NCBI RefSeq assembly: GCF_020421205.1 | Contig: NZ_JAIZZH010000004.1 | Span: 248,001-312,000 of the forward strand | Origin: Hymenobacter pini | GTDB taxonomy: Bacteria > Bacteroidota > Bacteroidia > Cytophagales > Hymenobacteraceae | Direction: 5' to 3' | DNA length: 64,000 bases | Shown: positions 33,950-41,623 of the stretch, piece after piece | Position numbering within the stretch: the first letter of the stretch is position 1 | How the letters are laid out: the number at the start of each line of letters is the position of its first letter | Notes under the pieces: generated by a model | What the model was told of the DNA's origin: nothing | Database searches by the model: none | Seen by the model: the letters and a program-made list of their open reading frames with translations, nothing else | Program-made: the position numbers and the translations under genes

Positions 33950-34963
33950 ATGAGTGACGTAATGCAGCAGATAGTACCAATATCTTCCGTGAAGTGGCTG
34001 GGCCCGCTTGGGGTCAGCCTGAGTATGCTGGCGAGTTGGGCCCTGACTGGGTGCGACGCCACTCCCGGCAAAGCTCCCAGCAAACCCCTGACGGCCGCCG
34101 AACAACTCCGCCGCAAGCGGTTGCTAGTGCACCGCGACTCTCTGCGGGCCGACAGTATCGCGCAGGCCGGGGGGCAACTCCCGGGTGCCGTACTGCCCGA
34201 TAACCGCATTGTGGCCTTCTACGGCAACCCACTGCACAAGAGCATGGGTATTCTGGGCCAGTACCCCAAAGATGAGATGCTGCGCCGCCTGCGGGTGCAA
34301 ACAACCGAGTGGCAGCAGGCCGATAGCCTGCCCGTGCTGCCCGCCCTGCACATGACGGCCGTTATTGCCCAGCGAGATTCCGGGGCCGACGGTAAATACC
34401 GTCTGCCCTTGCCCGACAGTACCATCCGGCGCGTAATTCGCTGGGGGCAGGAGCACAAGACGCTAGTGTTTCTGGATGTGCAGGTGGGACTGTCTGATTT
34501 GCAGCACGAACTGCCCCCGCTGGCCCGCTACCTGCGCCTGCCCTTTGTGCACTTGGGCATTGATCCGGAGTTTTCCATGAAATCGGGCCGGCGGCCGGGC
34601 ACGGAGGTGGGCGAGTTTGATGCCGCCGACATCAACTACGCCCGCCGCTTTCTGGCCCGGCTGGTGAGTGAAAACCAGCTGCCGCCCAAGGTGCTGGTGG
34701 TGCACCGCTTCCGGCAGGATATGGTCACGAACTACCAGAACATTGAGTTGGACCCCCGCGTGCAGATTGTAATGCACATGGACGGTTGGGGCACGCCCAG
34801 CATCAAGCGCAGCTCCTACCGCAAGTTTATCAAGAAGGAGCCCGTGGAGTACGCCGGTTTCAAACTGTTCTTCCGCAACGACCAGCGCCCCGGCTCCCGG
34901 CTCATGAAGCCCCGTGAGGTGGTCAGTCTCTCACCCACGCCATTGTACGTGCAGTACCAGTGA
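33950..34963 (+). CDS. Lipoprotein, first of two tandem paralogues, probable TIM-barrel
   Basis: This 337-residue protein has a signal peptide and lipobox (SWALTGC, cysteine near residue 35). I do not know a named family. Eight evenly spaced strand-like segments suggest a beta/alpha barrel: R-I-V-A-F-Y-G-N, A-L-H-M-T-A-V, T-L-V-F-L-D-V-Q, V-H-L-G-I-D-P-E-F, V-L-V-V-H-R-F, Q-I-V-M-H-M-D-G, F-K-L-F-F and P-L-Y-V-Q-Y-Q. Acidic and histidine residues sit at the strand ends, as in TIM-barrel hydrolases. Start choice is between ATG 33950 and 33962. The paralogue follows after 143 bases. Confidence 0.7.
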   Translation: MSDVMQQIVPISSVKWLGPLGVSLSMLASWALTGCDATPGKAPSKPLTAAEQLRRKRLLVHRDSLRADSIAQAGGQLPGAVLPDNRIVAFYGNPLHKSMGILGQYPKDEMLRRLRVQTTEWQQADSLPVLPALHMTAVIAQRDSGADGKYRLPLPDSTIRRVIRWGQEHKTLVFLDVQVGLSDLQHELPPLARYLRLPFVHLGIDPEFSMKSGRRPGTEVGEFDAADINYARRFLARLVSENQLPPKVLVVHRFRQDMVTNYQNIELDPRVQIVMHMDGWGTPSIKRSSYRKFIKKEPVEYAGFKLFFRNDQRPGSRLMKPREVVSLSPTPLYVQYQ

Positions 34964-35026
34964 GGGCTTAAACCGATGAGTGCCGGCAGTTGCGCTGGCT
35001 AGCACTAAAGCTCGACTGTAGCTTAC

Positions 35027-35050
35027 AATTTCGCTAATTCACTATTTCAC
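35027..35050 (-). repeat. Octamer repeat GTGAAATA-GTGAATTA-GCGAAATT
   Basis: Three imperfect eight-base units on the minus strand, of the same GTGAATGA type that recurs around the efflux operon (37845-37876, 38288-38339, 39947-39978). It lies between the tandem lipoprotein genes. Confidence 0.55.
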
Positions 35051-35106
35051 CTCTGGGAAACCCGTAACTTCGCTGCGTTTCCCCGACTTCAATTCATTTC
35101 CACTCA

Positions 35107-36144
35107 GTGTCTTATTTCCGGACCCTTACCCGCCTGACGGCCCCCGCGCTGGCCTCCCTGGGCCTCGCCTTTACCCTCACTACCCTGCCCGGCTGCGGCT
35201 CCCGTTCCGGCACCGATTCGGAAAACCCCACGGCTGTGGCTGATACCACCAAGCCTGCTGTGGTTGACACGCTGAAGCTGAAAATGGAAGCCATGCGCCG
35301 CGACTCGCTCAAGGCCGACTCCATTGCTCGCAAAAATGGGCAACTGCCGGGCGCCATCCTGCCGGGCCACCGCATTGTGGCGTTCTATGGCAACATCCGC
35401 TCGAAGGGCATGGGTATTCTGGGCCGGGAACCGAAGGAGCAGATGTTCCGCAAGTTTGCTGGCGTATTGAAGGAATGGCAAGCTGCCGACCCCTCTATTC
35501 CGGTGCAGGCCGCGCTGCACAACGTGACCATCACGGCCCAGGGCACCCCTGGCAAGGACGGTAAGTGGCGCCTGATGAACTCCAAAGCCACCATCGAAGA
35601 GGTTATTTCGTGGGCCCGGGAGCACAATTGCATTTTGTTTCTGGATGTGCAGCCCGGCCACAGCACCCTGCAAGTGGAGGTGCCCAAGCTGGAGCAGTAC
35701 CTGAAGCAGCCCGATATTCACCTGGGCATTGACCCCGAATTCTCGCTGGCTACCATGCCCGGCGTTCGGCCCAACCAGCGCATCGGTACCCTCGATGCCA
35801 AGGATGTGAACTGGACCATCAATTACCTGTCGCGCCTGGTGAGTGAAAACAAGCTTCCGCCTAAAGTGCTGACGGTACACCGCTTCACGCGGAAGATGAT
35901 TACCAACTACAAAAACATCAAGCTCGACCCCCGCGTGCAAGTGGTCATGCACATGGACGGTCACGGCAACCCCGTCCTGAAAAAGGACTCGTACCGTGAC
36001 TACATCCAGGCTGAGCCGGTGCAGTACACGGGCTTCAAGCTGTTCTACGAGTACGATGGCCGTCCCGCTCCCCACCACATCATGACACCCAAGGAGGTTC
36101 TAACGGAGCTGACACCCAAGCCGCTGTACATTCAGTACCAGTAG
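35107..36144 (+). CDS. Lipoprotein, second of two tandem paralogues, probable TIM-barrel
   Basis: This 345-residue protein starts at GTG and has lipobox TTLPGC (cysteine near residue 30) followed by a spacer of about 35 polar residues. From N-G-Q-L-P-G-A-I-L-P onward it aligns end to end with the previous protein. It keeps A-F-Y-G-N, M-G-I-L-G, F-L-D-V-Q-x-G, G-I-D-P-E-F-S, L-V-S-E-N-x-L-P-P-K-V-L, V-H-R-F, D-P-R-V-Q and M-H-M-D-G. Invariant D, D/E, H and D at successive strand ends are candidate catalytic residues. A strong terminator follows. Function unknown; a surface glycoside- or ester-hydrolase-like role is a guess. Confidence 0.75.
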   Translation: MSYFRTLTRLTAPALASLGLAFTLTTLPGCGSRSGTDSENPTAVADTTKPAVVDTLKLKMEAMRRDSLKADSIARKNGQLPGAILPGHRIVAFYGNIRSKGMGILGREPKEQMFRKFAGVLKEWQAADPSIPVQAALHNVTITAQGTPGKDGKWRLMNSKATIEEVISWAREHNCILFLDVQPGHSTLQVEVPKLEQYLKQPDIHLGIDPEFSLATMPGVRPNQRIGTLDAKDVNWTINYLSRLVSENKLPPKVLTVHRFTRKMITNYKNIKLDPRVQVVMHMDGHGNPVLKKDSYRDYIQAEPVQYTGFKLFYEYDGRPAPHHIMTPKEVLTELTPKPLYIQYQ

Positions 36145-36197
36145 TAGGTAGGGATAATAGGTAGGCGTTTTCTACCTCCAAACCTGCTCTCCATAAA

Positions 36198-36242
36198 CAA
36201 TAAAAAAGCCCCGACCGGAATCCGGTTGGGGCTTTTTTATTG
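36198..36242. terminator. Bidirectional terminator
   Basis: A long stem in which CAATAAAAAAGCCCC pairs with GGGGCTTTTTTATTG, extended inward by ACCGG/CCGGT with one bulge. It lies between the converging lipoprotein and efflux permease genes. Confidence 0.92.
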
Positions 36243-36269
36243 ACCAAGACTTCTAAACTCACACCGAAT

Positions 36270-37841
36270 TTAGTGTGCGGCGTTCAGGTCCACCTTCTCG
36301 CCCGGTTTAGGGCGCTGCACCAGCAGAATCAGGGGCAGGCAGAGAAGGAAGAAGGTACCAATCATCAGGAACGTTTGAGCGTAGGTGACAATGGAAGTCT
36401 GCTTCATAATCATGCCGCTGAGAGCGGCGAAAGCCTGCTGCTGGGCATCAATAAAGCTGGCACCTTTGCTCATGAAGCTGGCCGTGAGACCCTGCAGGCG
36501 CTGCTGGGTTTCAGGGTCGTAGAGCGAGACATTGGTGGCAATGCCTACCCGGTTCTGGGCAATGGAGCGCTCCAGGTAGGTACCCACCAAAGCCACCCCG
36601 AAAGAACCACCCAGCTGACGAATCATACCGGTGAGGCCGGCGGCCTGGCCCGCATCCTTCCCGCTGATGCCGCTCAGCGACATGGTAGTGATGGGCAGGA
36701 ACAACAGCGCCAATCCGAAACCACGCAGAATCAGCGGCCAGAAAAAGTCACTTTCACCGGCGGTGGGCGAAATCTGGGTACTCATCCAGTAAGAGAAGAT
36801 GAAGAAGATGGTAAAGCCCACCGGCAGGATGTACTTCTGCGGGATACCGCCCTGAATCATCTTACCTACCACTGGCATCATAAAGCCCGAAAGCAATGCT
36901 CCTGGTAGCAAGAGGTAACCGGTTTGCTCGGCCGTAAAGCCCAGAATCCGCTGGCAGAAAATGGGGAATACGAACACTGAGGCAAACAGCCCGAAGCCCA
37001 GAATGAACGACAGGAACGCCCCAATAGCCAGGTTTCGGCTGCGCGTGAGCACCCGCAAGTCCACAATGGGTTGCTTGGCCGTGAGTTCGCGCCAGATAAA
37101 GCCCACCATGCCCACCACAGCCATCAGGGTGAAGAAGTTAATGTACAGGCTCTCAAACCAGTCTTCGGTTTCGCCCTGCTCCAGTACCAGCTGCAACGAG
37201 CCCACGCCCAGAATCAGCAGGAAAATACCAGCCCAGTCAATTTCGCGCAAAGGCCGCGGAATGGCATTTTTGATGCGCTCCGGGTCCCGAATGAACAGCA
37301 CGGTGAAGATGCTGGCCAGAATACCTACCGGCACGTTCACGTAGAAAATCCAGGGCCAGTCGTAGTTATCCACAATGAAGCCACCCAGCGTAGGGCCAAT
37401 GGTGGGGCCGATAATTACGCCCATCCCGAACAGGGCCTGCCCCAGGGGGAGCTGCTTGGGCGGGAAGGTATCAATAAGAATAGCTTGGGAAGTGGCCATT
37501 AGAGCGCCACCGCCAATACCTTGCACAAAGCGAAATGCCACCAGTTCCCAAATATTGGTACTCTGTCCGCACAGCATCGACGCAATGGTGAACAGAATTA
37601 CCGAGAACAGATAGTAATTCTTACGGCCGAACTGCTCGGCCAGGAAGCCCGTCATCGGAATGACGATTACGTTGGCAATGCCATAGGAGGCCACCACCCA
37701 GCTTACTTCCTGCTGCGTGGCCGAGAGGTTACCCATCATCTGGGTAAGGGCCACGTTTACAATGCTGGTATCAATGAGTTCCAGCAAGCAGCACATCACC
37801 ACCGTAATGACGATGATCCACTTGGTAAATCCGGTTTCCAT
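36270..37841 (-). CDS. DHA2-family multidrug efflux permease (EmrB/QacA type)
   Basis: This 523-residue MFS drug:H+ antiporter has about 14 membrane helices. DHA2 landmarks are the opening D-T-S-I-V-N-V-A-L of helix 1, Y-G-I-A-N-V in the second helix, A-E-Q-F-G-R-K in loop 2-3, and motif C I-G-P-T-I-G-P-T-L-G-G in helix 5. It would work with the HlyD-type adaptor and TolC channel encoded upstream on the same strand to expel drugs or toxic compounds across both membranes. A 489-base gap with an opposite-strand gene separates it from the adaptor. The start is preceded by an octamer repeat. Confidence 0.92.
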   Translation of the reverse strand: METGFTKWIIVITVVMCCLLELIDTSIVNVALTQMMGNLSATQQEVSWVVASYGIANVIVIPMTGFLAEQFGRKNYYLFSVILFTIASMLCGQSTNIWELVAFRFVQGIGGGALMATSQAILIDTFPPKQLPLGQALFGMGVIIGPTIGPTLGGFIVDNYDWPWIFYVNVPVGILASIFTVLFIRDPERIKNAIPRPLREIDWAGIFLLILGVGSLQLVLEQGETEDWFESLYINFFTLMAVVGMVGFIWRELTAKQPIVDLRVLTRSRNLAIGAFLSFILGFGLFASVFVFPIFCQRILGFTAEQTGYLLLPGALLSGFMMPVVGKMIQGGIPQKYILPVGFTIFFIFSYWMSTQISPTAGESDFFWPLILRGFGLALLFLPITTMSLSGISGKDAGQAAGLTGMIRQLGGSFGVALVGTYLERSIAQNRVGIATNVSLYDPETQQRLQGLTASFMSKGASFIDAQQQAFAALSGMIMKQTSIVTYAQTFLMIGTFFLLCLPLILLVQRPKPGEKVDLNAAH

Positions 37842-37844
37842 GCG

Positions 37845-37876
37845 GTGAATGAGTAAATGAGTGATTGAGTGAAGTA
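37845..37876 (+). repeat. Octamer repeat, four units of GTGAATGA type
   Basis: Exact eight-base register: GTGAATGA, GTAAATGA, GTGATTGA, GTGAAGTA. It occupies the leader between the permease start and the four-helix-bundle gene. Confidence 0.75.
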
Positions 37877-37911
37877 TTTTCAGAACTTCCTTTTCACCTC
37901 ATATAAGTAAT

Positions 37912-38295
37912 ATGGACAATGTGAGTAAAGCCGATTTTAACCAGGAATTTCGTTCCCGTACTAAAGCCGCTTCATTGCGAATTATCCGGTTGTATCAGCA
38001 ACTACCTCATACAGGCGAGTCCCAGGTAATTGGCAAGCAATTGCTACGCTCTGCCACATCTGTGGCCGCAAATTATCGGGCTGCTTGTCGAGGGCGTTCA
38101 GGTGCCGAATGGTATGCCAAAGTTTCCATCTGCGTTGAAGAAGCCGATGAAACACAGTTTTGGCTGGAGCTGCTCGGCGACGCTGGAATTATTTCCAAGA
38201 CCCGCTTAAAAAGTCTGGAAGGAGAGTATCTTCAGATTGTTTCTGTGCTAGCCACAGCTCGGAAATCGTATGACCGGCGTAAGAATGGCGAATGA
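37912..38295 (+). CDS. Four-helix-bundle protein (TIGR02436 / S23-IVS-like)
   Basis: This 127-residue small helical protein resembles those encoded in 23S rRNA intervening sequences and scattered in Bacteroidota genomes. Recognisable segments are F-R-S-R-T-K-A-A-S-L-R-I-I, K-Q-L-L-R-S-A-T-S-V-A-A-N-Y-R-A-A, R-G-R-S-G-A-E-W-Y-A-K and E-E-A-D-E-T-Q-F-W-L-E-L-L. Function is unknown. It reads against the efflux operon, between adaptor and permease, and is bounded on both sides by octamer repeats. Its TGA stop is part of a GCGAATGA unit. This looks like an insertion into the operon. Confidence 0.88.
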   Translation: MDNVSKADFNQEFRSRTKAASLRIIRLYQQLPHTGESQVIGKQLLRSATSVAANYRAACRGRSGAEWYAKVSICVEEADETQFWLELLGDAGIISKTRLKSLEGEYLQIVSVLATARKSYDRRKNGE

Positions 38296-38339
38296 GTGAA
38301 GCTCTTTCACTTCACTCACCCACTCATTCACTATTTCAC
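38288..38339. repeat. Octamer repeat, both strands
   Basis: On the plus strand are GCGAATGA and GTGAAGCT. On the minus strand are GTGAAATA, GTGAATGA, GTGGGTGA and GTGAAGTG in exact eight-base register. The two parts can pair (GAATGAGTGAA with TTCACTCA/CTCATTC). The repeat supplies the TGA stop of the four-helix-bundle gene and the TAG stop of the adaptor gene. Confidence 0.75.
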
Positions 38340-39437
38340 CTTCACCGTGGCCGTTACGCTCATACCGGCGCGCAGGGGGTGCTCGGGGTCTGCTTTGTCG
38401 AGTACCACTTTCACGGGTACGCGCTGGGTTACTTTCACGAAGTTGCCGGAGGCGTTGTCGGGGGGCAGCAGGGCAAAACGGGCGCCGGTTGCGGCCGACA
38501 GTGACTCAATGTGGCCCTTGAACTCCTCGTTGGGGTAGGCATCTACTTCCACTTCCACCGGCTGGCCCACTTTCATGTTTTCCAGCTGGGTTTCTTTGAA
38601 GTTGGCAATAATCCAAGTATCGCCGCTGGCTACCAAGCCCATCAGTTGCTGGTTGGGGCTTACCAGCTGGCCGGGCTGCACATTTTTCTTGCTCACTACC
38701 CCGTTGGTGGGCGCCACAATGGTGGTATAGCTCAGTTGCAGCTTGGCGTTGTCGAGGTCAGCCTGGCGCTGTTTCACCACGGCTTCGGCCACGGCTACCT
38801 GCTGCTGAGCGGCGGCTACCTGCTGCTGGGCCACACGCACCTGCTGTTGGGCCGTAGCCCGCTGGGCGGTAGTCGATTTCAGGTTGGCCTGCACGGCATC
38901 GTACTCGCTTTGCGGGATGATGTCCTCTTTGCGCAGAAACTGGCTGCGTTTCAGGTCTTTTTCGAGGCGGGAGCGGGTAGCGTCGCTGACGCCAATGGCC
39001 GTTTGGGCCGAGCTGACATTGGCCGAAGCCGTACCCACGGCGGCGCGGGCCGCTACTACATTGGCCTGGGCAGCAGCCAGGGCAGCTTCCGCGGCATTCA
39101 CGCGCTGCTGGTAGTCGGCGGGGTCTACGGTCAGCAGCACGTCACCTTTTTTCACGGGCTGGTTGTCCTGCACCTTTACTTCCATTACCGGACCCGAAAC
39201 CCGGGGCAGAATGGGGTATACGTCGCCTTCTACCTGGGCGTCGTCGGTTTCTTCGTGGGTCTGGCCAAACTGGTAACGCTGCCAGCCGAAGTAGCCGCCT
39301 ACCAGCAGTACCAGCGCCAGAATAACGAAAATAATCGGGCGCTTCGAGCGGCCCTCGGGCTGCTCGTCCACTACCGGCTCGTAAGCCGCAGATTGCGTGG
39401 GAGCCACAGCCGGATCATGTTGAACGGGAGTTGCCAT
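38331..39437 (-). CDS. HlyD/EmrA-family membrane fusion adaptor
   Basis: This 368-residue periplasmic adaptor has a proline/glutamate-rich cytoplasmic N-terminus (about 1-32), one membrane anchor (about 33-52, F-V-I-L-A-L-V-L-L-V-G-G), a split lipoyl/barrel domain (G-D-V-Y-P-I-L-P-R-V-S-G-P-V) and a long alanine/glutamine-rich coiled-coil hairpin (about 110-235). The return lipoyl strand V-A-P-T-N-G-V-V and a beta-barrel end the protein. EmrA proteins connect a DHA2 permease to TolC. It lies between uspA and the permease on the minus strand. Its TAG stop comes from an octamer repeat. Confidence 0.92.
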   Translation of the reverse strand: MATPVQHDPAVAPTQSAAYEPVVDEQPEGRSKRPIIFVILALVLLVGGYFGWQRYQFGQTHEETDDAQVEGDVYPILPRVSGPVMEVKVQDNQPVKKGDVLLTVDPADYQQRVNAAEAALAAAQANVVAARAAVGTASANVSSAQTAIGVSDATRSRLEKDLKRSQFLRKEDIIPQSEYDAVQANLKSTTAQRATAQQQVRVAQQQVAAAQQQVAVAEAVVKQRQADLDNAKLQLSYTTIVAPTNGVVSKKNVQPGQLVSPNQQLMGLVASGDTWIIANFKETQLENMKVGQPVEVEVDAYPNEEFKGHIESLSAATGARFALLPPDNASGNFVKVTQRVPVKVVLDKADPEHPLRAGMSVTATVKVK

Positions 39438-39525
39438 AAGGAGTACTTGGTTGTTCGTTGCTTGAGAGTTGAAGAAGTTGGCGGCCGTGTCAGGAACCCA
39501 GCCACCAGACTTGGGGAATTGCAGT

Positions 39526-39942
39526 TTATGCCGACTGGCGGTACGCCTGCTGGCAGCCGGGCTTCACCAGCAGCGTAACGCAGGGCGCGGTGCGCACTAC
39601 GGTTTCGGCGGTGCTGCCCATCAGAAAGCGCGTGAGGCCCGTTTGGCCGTGCGCGCCAATAACAATGATTTCGGCGGGATGACGCCGGGCTTCTTCTACG
39701 ATTTCGTGGGCAGCATCACCGGAAATCAACGCGGTAGTTACTTGTGCCCCAGCGGCCAGCGCCGCCTCCCGATGCCGGGCCATTTGTTGAGCCAGTACCA
39801 CGTCATTAACCGATGCACCAGATTCCAGCTCCAATACGTGCAGCAACCGGAGTTCGGCTCCCGTACCTGCCGCCAGCGCGGCTGAGTACGTCACCAACGC
39901 CTGGGTAGCCGCCGAGAAATCAATTGGACACAGGATGGTCAT
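39526..39942 (-). CDS. Universal stress protein A family protein
   Basis: This 138-residue single UspA domain begins M-T-I-L-C-P-I-D-F-S. The ATP-binding motif G-x2-G-x9-G-S/T is intact as G-A-H-G-Q-T-G with G-S-T-A-E near residues 108-124, so it is of the ATP-binding type. The ATG at 39942 is preferred over 40020 because it starts directly at the first strand of the fold. It lies between tolC (97-base gap) and the adaptor (88-base gap) on the same strand. A stress-protein gene inside an efflux operon suggests co-induction with the pump. Confidence 0.9.
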   Translation of the reverse strand: MTILCPIDFSAATQALVTYSAALAAGTGAELRLLHVLELESGASVNDVVLAQQMARHREAALAAGAQVTTALISGDAAHEIVEEARRHPAEIIVIGAHGQTGLTRFLMGSTAETVVRTAPCVTLLVKPGCQQAYRQSA

Positions 39943-39946
39943 ATGA

Positions 39947-39978
39947 GTGAACTGGTGAATGAGTAACTGAGCGAGTGA
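39947..39978 (+). repeat. Octamer repeat upstream of uspA
   Basis: Four units in exact eight-base register: GTGAACTG, GTGAATGA, GTAACTGA, GCGAGTGA. About 35 bases away (about 40013-40032) the opposite strand reads GAGAAACT-GAGTGAAT, so the region can fold. Confidence 0.7.
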
Positions 39979-40039
39979 GTTATATGGAGGAGAGTCAAGA
40001 ATCAGGAAAACCCGATTCACTCAGTTTCTCATGCACCGC

Positions 40040-41374
40040 TTACCAAATCTGCTCGCCGGTGGCGCGGCGGAGCTGGTACTGGCCGAGAGTGTAGTTGTAG
40101 ATGGATTGCAGGCGCGACAGGCGGGACTGGGCCAATTGGGTTTCAGCATCTAGCACATCGAGGTTGGAGCCTACACCGTAGCGGTAGCGGGCCTTAGCCC
40201 GGGTTAAGGCATCGGTGGCCTGCGAAATCTGCACCTGCGAGTTGTCGTAGCGGGCCGTGCTGGTTTGCATGTTGTTTACGGCCTGCAGCACATCGGCGCG
40301 CACTTGCTCCTGGGTATCCTGGGTACGGGCCTGGGCCCCTTTGATGGCTGATTGAGCCGTGGCGCGCTGGTACTTGTTCCGGTCCCCATCGTAGATAGGG
40401 ATGCTGAGCTGGGCGCCAGCTACCGTGTTAAAGCGGAACCGCTCCAGATTAGGTACGATATAACCGTTTTTGCCGCCGGCCTGGGCTACCAGGTTCAGGG
40501 TGGGCTTGTTACCTACTTCAGCTACCCGTAACTGGGCCGCCGCCGATTCTTCGGCATCCTTTGCCAGCTTTACCTCGGGACGATTGGTGGCGGCGCGGGC
40601 CAGGGCGTCCTGCACATCCACGCTCTGGGGGCTGTACTCGAACCGGCCCCGTACGGGCGTTACTTCATTTTCGGGGCGATGCAGCAGACGGGCCAGTTGA
40701 ATCTCCTGGTTGCGCAGCTGGTTCTGCAGGTCGATGCGGCGGTCCTGAGCCTGGGCGATACGCACCTGGGTAGTCGTTACGTCGAAGTTGGTGCTTACAC
40801 CCCCTTCTACCCGCTTCTCCATCTCGCGCTGGTGCTGCTTGAGAGAGGCAATCTGAGCGTCCTGCACCCGAATAGCTTCGCGGGCAAACAGGATGCTGTA
40901 GTAGCTCTGGGCGGCGGCGTACGCCAGGTCGCGGCGGGTTACGTTAATCTGGTCGGCAGCGGTAAGCGCGCGGGTTTTGGCCGCGTTGATGGCCGCGTTG
41001 GCCCGGCCAAAATCCAGCACCGTGTAGCGGGCCGTTACGTGCGTATCGTAATTGTTGGCCGGAGCCAGCTGGAAGGTAGCGTCGCCCAGCGGAATCTTCA
41101 CCACGGGGTCAATGCGCGTGTAGCTGGCCGTACCATCTACCACCGGCTTCAGGTAGGTGCGGGTTTCGTCGAGGCGGCTCTGGGCCTGGTTTACTTCTTC
41201 CTGCAGTGCGTTGATGGCCGGGTTGGCATCCAGCACCGAGCGAACAGTTGTTTCCAGCGACAGGGAGTCGCCGGCAGTAGCAGCGGCAATGGGCACCTGC
41301 GCGTGGGCCGCGCTGCCCACCAGCAACCCAAGAGTTGCCAGTAGCGGCGCAGTATGTTGAGGTCGGAAAAGCAT
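40040..41374 (-). CDS. TolC-family outer membrane efflux protein
   Basis: This 444-residue outer-membrane channel has a signal peptide ending AHAQ at about residue 26. The two OEP repeats, each a long alpha-helical hairpin with barrel strands, are visible: D-A-N-P-A-I-N-A-L-Q-E-E-V near 50 and T-N-R-P-E-V-K-L-A-K-D near 265. L-S-I-P-I-Y-D-G-D and the closing Y-R-Y-G-V-G-S-N-L-D-V-L-D are typical of TolC-like proteins. It is the first gene of the minus-strand operon with uspA, adaptor and permease. Its promoter region is shared with the divergent enhancer-binding regulator. Confidence 0.92.
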   Translation of the reverse strand: MLFRPQHTAPLLATLGLLVGSAAHAQVPIAAATAGDSLSLETTVRSVLDANPAINALQEEVNQAQSRLDETRTYLKPVVDGTASYTRIDPVVKIPLGDATFQLAPANNYDTHVTARYTVLDFGRANAAINAAKTRALTAADQINVTRRDLAYAAAQSYYSILFAREAIRVQDAQIASLKQHQREMEKRVEGGVSTNFDVTTTQVRIAQAQDRRIDLQNQLRNQEIQLARLLHRPENEVTPVRGRFEYSPQSVDVQDALARAATNRPEVKLAKDAEESAAAQLRVAEVGNKPTLNLVAQAGGKNGYIVPNLERFRFNTVAGAQLSIPIYDGDRNKYQRATAQSAIKGAQARTQDTQEQVRADVLQAVNNMQTSTARYDNSQVQISQATDALTRAKARYRYGVGSNLDVLDAETQLAQSRLSRLQSIYNYTLGQYQLRRATGEQIW

Positions 41375-41405
41375 ATCTAAAACAGCTTATGAATGTCCGC
41401 CTTTT

Positions 41406-41421
41406 ACCTAACCACGTGCCA
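41406..41421 (-). promoter_or_regulatory. Possible sigma-54 promoter of the tolC operon
   Basis: On the minus strand the -24 box TGGCACG is perfect. At the correct spacing the -12 box is TAGG instead of TTGC, keeping T and G. The transcript would start roughly 20 bases before the tolC ATG. The divergent gene encodes a sigma-54 activator, which makes this attractive, but the imperfect -12 box is a real weakness. Confidence 0.4.
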
Positions 41422-41470
41422 ACCCGTTAAAATTCTTTTAATCTGATTCAAAAACCTTCTTTATACACTG

Positions 41471-41500
41471 CAAAGGCAGATTATTTTTTTCACAAGGCAA
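41471..41500 (-). promoter_or_regulatory. Alternative housekeeping-type promoter TTG-N19-TGCCTTTG
   Basis: On the minus strand TTG (41500-41498) is followed after 19 bases by TGCCTTTG (41478-41471), one base off TAnnTTTG. It would give a leader of about 90 bases for tolC. It may coexist with, or stand instead of, the sigma-54-like site. Confidence 0.45.
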
Positions 41501-41515
41501 TTATTGCACTTTCAC

Positions 41516-41523
41516 TATACTTG
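41516..41523 (+). promoter_or_regulatory. -7-like element TATACTTG for the enhancer-binding protein gene
   Basis: One base off TAnnTTTG. A transcript starting near 41530 would carry both 21-base direct repeats in its leader, compatible with autoregulation. Confidence 0.4.
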
Positions 41524-41527
41524 CTTT

Positions 41528-41579
41528 TATTCCTGATATTTGAGAAAATTCTATTTTCTATTCCTGATATTTAAGAAAA
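41528..41579. repeat. Two 21-base direct repeats, 31-bp period (possible activator sites)
   Basis: Copies at 41528-41548 and 41559-41579 (core TATTCCTGATATTT, then AAGAAAA or GAGAAAA) differ at one base and are spaced 31 bp, close to three helical turns. Each is weakly dyad (TTC...GAA). They lie 150-205 bases upstream of tolC and just before the activator gene. Confidence 0.7.
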
Positions 41580-41623
41580 ACAGAGTATTGCCTGTTATCC
41601 TATTCCTCTACCTGTTTTGCCGT

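Noticed and set aside
37912-38295. Four-helix-bundle gene considered as an rRNA intervening sequence or insertion element
   Set aside because: No rRNA is near, there is no transposase and no terminal inverted repeat with target duplication; only octamer repeats flank it.
37845-39978. Octamer arrays considered as a CRISPR array
   Set aside because: Units are 8 nt and contiguous; no 25-40 nt repeats with unique spacers and no cas genes.
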